Shown here piece after piece: positions 22,940 through 32,200 of a DNA stretch of 64,000 nucleotides. The translations under genes were made by a program, and so were the position numbers. The DNA is taken from positions 1,364,001 through 1,428,000 of the forward strand of contig OZ244780.1 in NCBI GenBank assembly GCA_965219565.1, read 5' to 3'. The notes under the pieces are model-generated. The model had not been told where the DNA came from. It did not search any database and saw only the letters and a list, made by a program, of their open reading frames with translations. Origin of the DNA: DAOUJI01 sp965219565. GTDB taxonomy: Bacteria > Chloroflexota > Dehalococcoidia > Lucifugimonadales > JAGWBF01. Position 1 is the first letter of the stretch. Each line of letters starts with the position of its first letter.

Positions 22940-23615
22940 AGACGTACGAGGCCCGGTGGGCTACCTCGTCAATCACCCAGGCGGGCTGACCGGCGCGCAC
23001 GGCGTCGGCTACGACTACGTTTTCGGATTGGGCGGCGTCTACGTCCAGTCCGAGAGCGCACACCTGACGGCGCGGGTGCTCGTCTCCCCCTGCACGGTGC
23101 GGGGCCTCGCGCCCGTAACCGAGAAGGCGGAGCTAACGAACGGCCCCATCCCGGCCCGGCTCTTCGAAATCGGGCTACGCTGGTTCAAAGACGAACCCGA
23201 CACCGAGCGGTTCTTCGCCGTCAGGTGGGACGGGCGAGCCTACCGGCTGGTGGTTCCCGAACAGGAAGGGACGGCTTCGTCCCTCAAATACATCCCGCCC
23301 GCAGGGGTGGTCGCCGAGTTCCACTCCCACGGAAGCTCCCGCGCCTTCTTCTCGAAGACCGACGACGGCGACGAGCTGGGCTTCCGCGTCTACGGCGTCG
23401 TTGGACGCCTGGACAGCCCCGAACCGGAGCTGAGTCTTCGGGTCGGCGTCTACGGCCACTTCGCAACGGTGGACTGGTCCCAGATGTTCGACGGGCCTAT
23501 ACCGGGCGTCCGGCTGGTGGACGAAGAGCCGGATTCAACCAATACAAGAGACAAGGAGGTGATTGAATGCCTTACCACCTGGACAACGCGTTCCTGCTCG
23601 ACAATCCCTGGATAA
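22926..23615 (+). CDS. PRTRC system protein A (JAB/MPN domain)
   Basis: This 229-residue protein starts inside the end of protein B and overlaps the ThiF gene by 49 bp. The JAB metal site is EFHSHGSSRAFFSKTDDGDE near residues 135-155, the H-x-H...S-x2-D pattern with an upstream Glu. JAB proteins of the deubiquitinase type remove C-terminal tags from ubiquitin-like proteins, so in PRTRC the likely partner is the ubiquitin-like protein C. That processing has not been shown to my knowledge. The C-terminal 15 residues, read within the overlap, may be dispensable. Confidence 0.8.
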   Translation: MATARDVRGPVGYLVNHPGGLTGAHGVGYDYVFGLGGVYVQSESAHLTARVLVSPCTVRGLAPVTEKAELTNGPIPARLFEIGLRWFKDEPDTERFFAVRWDGRAYRLVVPEQEGTASSLKYIPPAGVVAEFHSHGSSRAFFSKTDDGDELGFRVYGVVGRLDSPEPELSLRVGVYGHFATVDWSQMFDGPIPGVRLVDEEPDSTNTRDKEVIECLTTWTTRSCSTIPG

Positions 23616-24382
23616 CGGTGGTCGGCTGCGGTGGGACCGGAGGCTTCGTCGCCGAGGGTCTGTGCAGACTCTTCCAGGGGCGGCAGGCCACCATCGTCCT
23701 GGTCGACCACGACCGGGTGGAGCCCCACAACCTGCTGCGCCAGAATTTCTACCCGGAGGATGTCGGGAGATTCAAGAGCCAGGCCCTCGCCGACCGGCTG
23801 GCCAAAGCCTACCGGCGTCCCGTGGGCTACTCGGTCTACCCGTTCCGGGAATACGACGCGCAACCCCACGGGCACGGCTACCCCGGCATCCCCGGCTACG
23901 GCGGCAACCTCATCATCGGCTGCGCCGACAACGCCGCAGCACGCAGGGCGATGGCGGAGTGCCTGCCGGTCGACACGCGCCGGTGGCTCATCGACGCGGG
24001 CAACGACACCAACTGGGGACAGGTGCTGGTAGGCAACGTCGCCGAGCCGGTGACCCTGGAGGAACCGCCCTTCACCGGGGAGACCTGCCACCTGGCGCCC
24101 GCGCCCACGCTCCAGCGCCCCGACCTGCTGACGGCGGTGTCGACCAGGCCGCCGGACGTGGACTGCGCGACGGCCCTCGACCTCACCGACCAGGACCCGA
24201 CCATCAACCAGATGATGGCGTCCCTGGCGCTACAGGTGGTCCGCCGCATGGTGGCGGGCACCTGCCCCTTCATGGGCCTCTACCTGGACATGGAGCAGGG
24301 AACGGTCACCCCCAGCTACGTCACCCCGGAGGCGGTGGTGCGGGTGGTCGGGCCCGGCTCCGAGTGGGAGATAGAGGCTTAG
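23567..24382 (+). CDS. PRTRC system ThiF/E1-like protein
   Basis: This 271-residue protein has the Rossmann nucleotide site VVGCGGTGGFVAEGL near residues 18-32 and VLVDHDRVEPHNLLRQNF near 44-61, with the Arg typical of E1/ThiF/MoeB adenylating enzymes. Such enzymes adenylate the C-terminus of ubiquitin-like proteins. Cysteines (GCADNAAAR; GETCHLAP; VDCATA) could include a thioester site. With the ubiquitin-like protein C and JAB protein A it completes a small conjugation-and-removal set. AAGGAGGT precedes the ATG by 7 bases. Confidence 0.85.
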   Translation: MPYHLDNAFLLDNPWITVVGCGGTGGFVAEGLCRLFQGRQATIVLVDHDRVEPHNLLRQNFYPEDVGRFKSQALADRLAKAYRRPVGYSVYPFREYDAQPHGHGYPGIPGYGGNLIIGCADNAAARRAMAECLPVDTRRWLIDAGNDTNWGQVLVGNVAEPVTLEEPPFTGETCHLAPAPTLQRPDLLTAVSTRPPDVDCATALDLTDQDPTINQMMASLALQVVRRMVAGTCPFMGLYLDMEQGTVTPSYVTPEAVVRVVGPGSEWEIEA

Positions 24383-24433
24383 AGGTCAACGCACGAGCAC
24401 ACGCTCAGAGAAGAGACAACGAGAGGAGAAACC

Positions 24434-24844
24434 ATGTCTTACGAAAACGGAAACGCCACGACCCCGCATCAGGTGCGGGGCAGGTTCTGGGAGGACAAGC
24501 ACAGCGGGCGCCGCAGGCACAAGCTGATGACGAAGGAGCTCGCCAATACCATCCCGCCCCTGTACGCCAATGACGGAGCGGACGACCCCGACGCCGTTCT
24601 CGCCAGGGTGAAGCTGTTCACCCCATACGCCAACTGGACCTGGTACGTGACCGAGTGGGAGGCGGAGACCGGGCTCTGCTTCGGCCTCGTCGAGGGGTTC
24701 GAGACCGAGCTGGGCTACTTCTCACTCGACGAGTTGGCGGACGTGACCGTGCTCGGCGGCGTCCCCGCCGTGGAGCGGGACCTGTACTGGGAGCCGCAGA
24801 CCCTCGGCGAGATCAGGAGACAGTCGGCGGGGATGGCGGCCTAG
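24434..24844 (+). CDS. DUF2958 protein
   Basis: This 136-residue protein matches DUF2958 throughout: KLMTKELANTIPPLYAND, VKLFTPYANWTWYVTEWE, CFGLVEGFETELGYFSLDEL and VERDLYWEPQTL are its conserved blocks. DUF2958 proteins are short, widespread on plasmids and conjugative elements, and of unknown function. The N-terminal 25 residues are extra to the core. AGGAGAAACC lies just before the start. It is often found near antirestriction and PRTRC-type genes, as here. Confidence 0.85.
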   Translation: MSYENGNATTPHQVRGRFWEDKHSGRRRHKLMTKELANTIPPLYANDGADDPDAVLARVKLFTPYANWTWYVTEWEAETGLCFGLVEGFETELGYFSLDELADVTVLGGVPAVERDLYWEPQTLGEIRRQSAGMAA

Positions 24845-24896
24845 CGAACGCCGCACAGAAGCGCAATCACAGAATCGACGAAGCAAGGAGAAGACC

Positions 24897-25394
24897 ATGC
24901 CTGACGATAACGGAACGGAAGCAACCCACTCGGATGCGCCGAGCGCAGACGACGGCCTGTTCGGCGATGCGGCGGAGCCCGCGGCGGCCCCGACTGCCGA
25001 AGAGCAGGACGCCAATAAGGAGACCGCACAGGACGGCCAGGGCTCCGATGACGCCGGGGAGCAGGCCGCTGGAGAGGAGATCGAAGCCTCCGAGGACCTC
25101 AAGGTCGTCGTGTCCATCAAGGGAGGCAGGGCAACCATCGGGGTGCAGCAGCCTTCGTCGGACCCGCACATTGAGACGTTCGATGACCTGGACGAGTCCG
25201 GGCTTTCGCAGGAAGTCTCGGCGGTGGTCGAGAGGGCGAGGGCCAGGTGGGAGGACGCACCCAAGCACCCGGCCCACATCAGGCCCGATCCCCCGGCCAG
25301 GCGCCGGAACCGGCGCGGGCAGGGGTCGGCGCAGGCTTCAGACGCCGAGGCAGGGGCAGAGCAGGAGCAACAGCAGACGCTTAGGCTGTTCTAG
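24897..25394 (+). CDS. Acidic hypothetical protein with clamp-motif-like C-terminus
   Basis: This 165-residue protein has a long acidic, Ala-rich, probably disordered N-terminus (to about 65), then a small ordered stretch (LKVVVSIKGGRATIGVQQPSSDPHIETFDDLD), a basic patch (PPARRRNRRGQG) and a second disordered tail ending EQEQQQTLRLF. The end QTLRLF fits the hexapeptide form of beta-clamp-binding motifs. The middle may be a single-domain PRTRC-associated protein, but I cannot name it. AAGGAGAAG precedes the start. It is the last gene before a strong terminator. Confidence 0.6.
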   Translation: MPDDNGTEATHSDAPSADDGLFGDAAEPAAAPTAEEQDANKETAQDGQGSDDAGEQAAGEEIEASEDLKVVVSIKGGRATIGVQQPSSDPHIETFDDLDESGLSQEVSAVVERARARWEDAPKHPAHIRPDPPARRRNRRGQGSAQASDAEAGAEQEQQQTLRLF

Positions 25395-25435
25395 GGGTAG
25401 GTCCTAGGAGCACGGGACGCGAGAGCGCAAGACAC

Positions 25436-25473
25436 GGGGGGAGGCCGTTGCCACATCGGCGACGACCTCCCCC
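25436..25473 (+). terminator. Terminator of the PRTRC operon
   Basis: GGGGGAGG pairs with CCTCCCCC, and inside it CGTTGCC pairs with GGCGACG with one bulged base, giving a stem of about 15 bp. Two T-rich runs (TTTTTT near 25495 and TTTTT near 25536) lie downstream. It stands 40 bp after the last gene of the element's long rightward series. Confidence 0.65.
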
Positions 25474-25553
25474 AGCACGGCCATGTATGCAGCCTTTTTT
25501 GCGTTTCGGGCCGTTCTCGCGTCCGTATGCGGCCCTTTTTGCGTTTCAGAGGA

Positions 25554-25586
25554 GACTAACTGACATGGGTGCACCACGAGAGTTAG
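25554..25586 (+). repeat. 33-bp direct repeat, left copy
   Basis: It matches 33554-33586 at 31 of 33 bases. Its ends are CTAACT and AGTTAG in inverted orientation, and GGTGCACC in the middle is a palindrome. The two copies are exactly 8000 bp apart and flank the XRE-like and giant LRR genes. Confidence 0.7.
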
Positions 25587-25629
25587 TCAGTAGGGCGGCC
25601 GCACGGCTATGCGGTCGAGGTTTCGGGTT

Positions 25630-26019
25630 TCACTCTGAGGCCGTAGCCGCATCATCGACGCGCCGGTCTCCTCCCGAGGACCTTGCAGCGAGTTGGCGCA
25701 TTCGGCCTGAGCGAGACCTACAGGCGCTCCCAGCCGAGCGGGGCAGACCGGGCCGGGTTTCGCGCTGGACGCTCCGGTCGGTGAAGATGTGGCCCAGGCC
25801 CAGGTCGTCGGCCAGGTCAAGCAACGCCACCTGATGAGCTAAGTTGGGCCGCACCCCCTTGTATCTCCAACGTCGTATGGTGAGGGGGTAGGTCCCGAGA
25901 CGGCGTGCGATCTCCGCCCACGGCAGGCCGGACTCCACCTTGAACCGCTCCAGGCGCTGTGGGAAGTCGTCGAGGAATTCGTGGGTCCTTGGGCTGTAGT
26001 ATGTGTGCGGTCTCAGCAT
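25630..26019 (-). CDS. XRE-like helix-turn-helix protein
   Basis: Reading leftward from the ATG at 26019, the 129-residue protein has DFPQRLERFKVESGLPWAEIARRLGTYPLTIRRWRYKG at about residues 19-57, a helix-turn-helix of the XRE/Cro kind, then VALLDLADDLGLGHIFTD. After about residue 80 the sequence becomes arginine-rich and disordered (RSAGSACRSRSGRMRQLAARSSGGDRR), which may be readthrough past the original end. Longer starts exist upstream (to 26328) but lack support. It lies at the edge of the element, next to the 33-bp repeat, and could regulate excision or a nearby gene. Confidence 0.6.
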   Translation of the reverse strand: MLRPHTYYSPRTHEFLDDFPQRLERFKVESGLPWAEIARRLGTYPLTIRRWRYKGVRPNLAHQVALLDLADDLGLGHIFTDRSVQRETRPGLPRSAGSACRSRSGRMRQLAARSSGGDRRVDDAATASE

Positions 26020-26297
26020 GGCGAGCCGGTCCTTCCAGAGGACGATTGCCAAGCCCTCTCCCCGATGGGAACGGCCTGGACGTCCAGTGCGTGAGCGCAA
26101 GACCGAGGTGTAGGGGTTCGGTTCGTGACGGCCCCCTGAGTGGGGTTGCCTACTGTCCATCCCTAGAGCCTGGGCGAATCCACTCCATGTGACGCCATTG
26201 GCCTCACGTGTACATCCATGTATGCGTACTTTTTCGTTGCCCGAAAGTAGCCGCCGCCCAACTGTCAAGATGGCTGCGGCGGCGCCGTCTTCCACGG
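26020..26297. other. Intergenic region with a dispersed short repeat
   Basis: At 26209-26220 there is TACATCCATGTA, a palindrome, followed by TGCGTACTTTTTCGTTGCCCG. A close relative (ATCCATGTATGCG, then CTTTTTGTTGCCCG) lies at 57625-57655, also just past the 3' end of a leftward exported-protein gene. No gene is supported here. Confidence 0.4.
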
Positions 26298-29200
26298 TCA
26301 GAGTTCTAGCTTCGACATCGGCGACCAATCCGAAGTTCCGGCCTCGTTGACGGCCCGGACGCGGAAGTAGTACACCGTCCAGTACGTCGGCAGTCCCGTG
26401 ACTGTGGCTCCGGACCCGCTAATGGAGACGCCCAGGCCTGCGCCGTCGTTCGGCAGCGTCGTCCACTCGCCATTCCACCACAGCCCTACCTCGTAGCCAG
26501 TGGCGGTCTCAACGTCGTTCCAGTCCAGGGAGGCATTGCCTGCGCCGTCCAGGCTCCCGGTGGGCGCGTCGGGCGAGTCCGGGGCGACTGCCGGTGGCAG
26601 AGCGGCTCTGGTCACGGTGACGGTATAGGTCGTGGCGGTGTTGCCGTCCTCGGCGGTGACCTCGACGGTGATGACGTTTCTGCCCACATCGAGTGGGATT
26701 ACCCCGTCGGCGTCGGCCACGCCGTCCAGCTTGACCGCGTAGGCCGCTCCGTCGTCGCTGACCGTGGGCGTTACCGTGGTTTCCGTCACGTCGTTGTCGA
26801 CGTTGGCGGCATACTCGGTGGTGGCCGGGTCGAAGGCGCCGATGTCCACGCCGCTCAGCGTCAGCCTGCTCAGGGCGGCGTCAGTGGAGAGCGGCGGCGC
26901 GGCGCGAGTGACGGAGACGGTGTAGGTCTTGGTGCCGTTCCCGTCCTCGGCGGTGACCTCGACGGTGATGACGTTGCCGCCCACGCCGAGGGGGATTACC
27001 CCGTCCTCGTCAGCCACGCCGTCGAGCTTGATTACGTAGCTTGCCCCGCCGTCGTTGGTCGTCGGGGTCACCGTCGTTTCGTCCATATCGCTGGCGACGT
27101 TGGCGGTGTACCTGGTCGTGTCTGATGCGAACGCCAGGGTGACATCGCTCAGGGTCAGGCCGCTCAGCGTCGCGTCTGTGGAGGCTGGCTCCGGCTGTTG
27201 TTGGTCTGGGGCGTTGACCGTGAAGCCGGCGGTGGCCGACGCCAGCTTCACGTTGCCGGGGGACGATATGCTGACCTCGACGGTGTAGTCGCCGGGCGCG
27301 CAGGACGTGGAGATGGTGCCTGTGCGGACCTCCGGGTCCTCGTCCACCTTGTACATGTAGCGGTCGTTGCCCATGCCGCCGCCTACGCAGCCGTCGGCGT
27401 TCCTCACGTCGGCCCGGAAGATGTAGTCGGTGTCGGAGGTGTCCGAGTCGGATTCCAGGTTGGCGAAAGACATGGTGACGGTGACCTCGACGCCTTCGTC
27501 CACCGGCCCGGACGGAGAGAGAGCAATCGCCACGGCAGGGCCCGAGACCGTCAGCGCGGCGCGGGTGACAGTCACCTTATAGGTCTTGACCGCGCTGCCG
27601 TCCTCGGCGGTCACTTCTACTGTGATGACGTTGGTGCCCACCGCGAGAGGGATTACCCCGTCCGCGTCAGCCACGCCGTCGAGCTTGATCGCGTAGGTGG
27701 CCCCGCCGTCGTTAGTCGTCGGACTAACCGTCGTCTGCCTCACATCGCTGGCGACGCTGGCGGTGTACCCGGTAGTGGCCTGGTCGAACGCGCCGAAGTC
27801 GATGCCGCTCAGCGCCAGGTTGCGCAGCGTGGCGTCGGCGGAGAGCGACGGCGCGGCGCGGGTTACGGTTACGGTGTAGGTCCGCGTGGTGTTCCCGTCC
27901 TCGGCGGTGACTTTGACGGCGATGGCGTTGCTCCCCACGGCGAGAGAGACGGTCCCGTCTTCGTCTGCCGCGCCGTCGAGCTTGATTACGTAGCTTGCCC
28001 CGCCGTCGTTGGTCGTCGGGGTAACGGTGGTCTGCGTCACGTCGTTGGCGACGCTGGCGGTGTACCCGGTAGTGGCTGATGCGAACGTGCCGATGTTGAC
28101 GCCGCTCAGGGTGAGGCCGTTCAGCGTGGCGTCTGAGGAGGCCGGCTCCGGCGGTTGTTGGTCTGGGGCGTTGACCGTGAAGCCGGCGGTGGCCGACGCC
28201 AGCTCCACGTTGTCGGGAGACGAGATGCTCGCCCGGACGGTGTAGGCGCCCGCCGGGCAGTCTGCGGAGATGGTCCCCGTGCGGACTTCGGGGTCCTCAT
28301 CCACCTGGTACATGTAGCGGTCTACGCCCAGGCCGTAGCCCCCCGCACGGTCCTCGCATTGGTCGGCCCCAACCACGTCGGCGCGGAAGATGTAATCGGT
28401 GTCGGAAGTGTTGGAATCAGACTCCAGGTTGGAGAAAGTCATGGTCACGTCGATTGGCGCGCCAACGGGCGCGGTGGGGGGCGACAGCGCAATCACAGCC
28501 GCAGGGCCGGACTCGGCCCGCTCCTCCTCTTCCCCACGCTGCCCCGGCGCCAAGTTTGCGCTCAGCGGATTGGCCTGGCCAATCTCGAAACCGTCGATCC
28601 TTTCCCTTCCGTTCTCATCCCGGCCACCGTCCACGAAAGCCGCCGAATCCACCGACACGGTGAACACTCGGCTGAACGTGCCGGACCGGGACAAGGTCAC
28701 CCCCTCGCTGGCCAGGCTGCCCGCCGCTATCGTTACCGTGTGCTGCGACAGCACCCCGCCGTTGGATACCGACAGGGTGATGGTCATGTCCGCCGGCGCG
28801 CCTTGGGCCACCCTGACCGCGATTTCGTAGGTGCTCCGGTCCTGCTTCAGCACCGGCGTCAGCGTGAAAGGCGTACCCGTGTTGCCTATGAACCATACCG
28901 TGTTCAGACTGGAAAGGCCCTCGAACAATCCGTCCGGCAGATCCCTCAGTTTGTTGTCGAACAGAGCCAGCACCCGCAGAGCGCCCAGGCCCTCGAACAC
29001 ATCGCCCGGCAGTGCGTTCAGTTTATTCCCGTAGAGATACAGCGATTCCAGACTGGACAATCCCGCGAAAGCCCCGGCTGGCAGCGTGCGCAGGTTGTTG
29101 TTTTCCAAGCTCAAGTCTTTCAGCTTGACCAGGCCCGCGAAAGCCCCGGCTGGCAGCGTGCGCAGGTTGTTGTTTTCCAGACTCAAGTCTTCCAACTTGC

Positions 29201-32200
29201 CCAATCCGTTGAAGGCGTCCTCCGGCAGCGTCGCCAGAGCGTTGTCGTGCAGGCGCAGCTCTTCGAGTTTGCCTAGGCGCTCAAATCCCGGCAGCGTCGT
29301 CAGCGCGTTGTCGTGCAGCAGCAGGGCTTCCAGTTCGACCAGGTCGCCGAGCACCCCGTCCGGCAGCGCGCTCAGGGCTTTGCTCTCATCGGCGTTCTTG
29401 TTGTGGTGTAGGTCCAGGCTCTTCAGCTTGGACAGGCCGTCAAACACGCCCTCGGGCAGCGACAGCAGGTGGTTGTTATCCAGAATCAGCCGCTCCAGGC
29501 CGGCCGCGTCGGCAAAAGTATCCGCCGGCAGCGCCGTAAACTCGTTCTCCCCCAAGTGCAGCAGTTTCAGGGCCGGCAGGCGGGTGAACATATCCGTCGG
29601 CAGCGCGGTCAGCGAGTTGTGTTCCAGGTGCAGCTTGTTCAGGCTCGCTAAGCCGTTGAACACGTCGGCGGGCAGCGCGGTCAGGGAGTTGCGTTCCAGG
29701 TGCAGCTCTTGGAGGTTCGCCAGGCCCTGGAAATCCCCGGATTTCAGCCCGGTAATCCCTTTGTTGATCAGCAGCAGGCTGCCGGTGATACCAGCAAGGT
29801 CCTCAGCCGTAACCAACTCGCAGTCGCTGACGTTGGGCAGCAGGGCCAGAATCCCGTCGCGCACCTGCGGCGTGCGCCCGCAGATGCCCGCCAAGTCGGT
29901 TACGGTAACGGTGACGTCCAAGGCGCCGGTATTGGTTCCATCGAACGCCTGCACCGTTACGCTGTACACGTTGTCAGCATCGGCGTCCGCCGGGGCCTCG
30001 TAGTCGGGGGCAGCGGCGAACACCAGTTCCCCGGCGCTGCCGATGGAGAAGTCGCCGCCGTCGTCGCCGGACACCGACCAGGTTATGGTTGCGTTGTCTT
30101 CCCCGCCCGTTGCCGCGTATGCAGCCACCGGCGCAGCGCCGTTCTCGGCGTAGTCCGCCGCGACGGGACCGGACATGGCAAGCGGTGTTCCGGAGGTCAG
30201 CGTCAGGCTGTCCCCGACGCCAATCCGTATGCCATCGTAGCCCTCGTAATCATCCTCGTCGAACTCAGCTGACTCCACGCTGACGACGACCTGAGCGTGC
30301 CCGTTGCCGGCGGGGGTGAGGGTAATCGCATCGCTGGCCGTCTTGCCGCCCTCAACCTTGATAGCCGCGCCGGACAGGTCGCCGCCCTCGACCGACAGGC
30401 CGACGTCCATGTCGAAGGGCGACCCCTCGGCGACCTTGACCGCCACCGCGCCGTCTCCCTGCTGTTCCAACTCCGCGGTAAGCGTGAAAGGCGCTCCGGG
30501 ATTACCGCTCAGGGTCAGTCGCTCCAGGTTGGAGAGGCCCTCGAAAAGACCTTCGGGAAGCTCACTCAGATTGTTCTCGTCCAAGCGCAGCAATTGCAGG
30601 TTGGAGAGGCCGTCGAACACGCCGGCGGGCTGATCGCTCAGATTGTTGTCATACAAGTACAGCCGTTGCAGGCTGGTGAGGCCGTCGAATACGCCGTTCG
30701 GCAGTGATGCCAGCTGGTTGGAGCCCAAGCCCAGCCGTCGCAGGCTGGTGAGGCCGTCGAACACGTCCTCGGGCAGGGAAGTCAGATCGTTGTTCCACAT
30801 GTGCAGCCCTTGCAGGCTGGTGAGGCCGTCGAACACGTCCTCGGGCAGGGAAGTCAGGTCGTTGTTGTCCAGGTGCAGATCTTTCAGGCTGGTGAGGCCG
30901 CTGAAGTCTCCGTCCTGCAATGCGGTTATCCCGGCATCAGACAGCAATAGGTCGCCTGTAATGCCGGCCAGGTCCGAGCTGGTCACCGCCGCGCAGTCGC
31001 TGACGTTGGGCAGCAGGGCCAGAATCCCGTCGCGCACCTGCGGCGTGCGGTCGCAGATGCCGGAGTTACCGGAGACGGACACGACCACGGTGGTTTCGGC
31101 CGTCCCGTCAATGCCGTCGTCGGCCGTGACGGTCAGCTCGTACTCACCCGGGGCGACCGACGCACCAATGCCGCGCGTGTAACTGATCACTCCGCTGGTC
31201 GAGTCAATCCCGAACCGCGAAGGCCAGTCCCCCGCCTTCGCGTACGTGATCGAATCGTTATCCGCGTCGGCCGCGACGACCGTGATGAGATTCGGCACTT
31301 CACTCGAATCGCTCTCCATCTCGACCGCGTAAAGCGCCGCGAACTGCGGCGGCGTGCCGGGAAGATCATAGGCGACGTTGAAGAGTCCCTGCCTGACCCA
31401 GATTATGCTGCCGTCGGACCACATGCCGCTTGTAATCATTGTGAGGAGGTCGTATGGGGATGGAGGGGGAGGAGCTCGTACAATGTCGAAATCGCGGCTC
31501 GGCACCCGCGCTTTGGTCTGGAGGTCGAAGGCGTACACTATGCGGCGTTTCGCTCCTTCGACCCACATCGTCTTTCCGTTGGACCAAAGTCCGGCTGGTG
31601 AGCCGACCGAGTACGGTAGGAATGGGGGTTTTCCCCTCGTCCCGGGAACCGAGAACTCCTCGCTCCGATCTCTCATTCCCGTGGCCATGTTGTACGCGTA
31701 TACGCGCAAATGATGCCCGGTTACCCACATCGTTTCGCCGTCGGACCAGATGCCCCCAGAGGGGTGATCGCGACCGGCTGAGATGTGGTCGTAGTGCGTG
31801 AGCCTAATCGTCTTGTCGCTTAGAAGCTTCCAGCTCGATCCGGTCCGTTGGAAGGCATATAAATAGTGCCTGTTTCCATGACCGCTATCATGTTTTTCGA
31901 CTGTCAGCCATAGGATTCCATTGCCGTACCAGAGTTCCGGGTTCGCAAAAGACCCGTATTCGCATATCTTGAAAGTCGAGGGCACTCCATTGCAGGGGCC
32001 GATGTTGAAGCCCGCTCCCCTGTCCACCTCGCCCGTCTCCCGGTCGTAGATCGATACGACCACCCTGGCCAACCTGGCGAGCTCCTCCTCCACCCTTATT
32101 GACGCAATCCAGAACCTGTCGGCGCTTCCGTTCGCCGACGTGAAACCAGTGGCAAGCGCTTCATTCGTATAGGGCGTTATGAAAGTATGCTCGCGGGTCA

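Noticed and set aside
28155..31182. Several plus-strand frames with regular Leu or Arg-Ser-rich repeats
   Set aside because: They mirror the LRR coding repeats of the minus-strand gene; the periodicity is a shadow of the real repeats.
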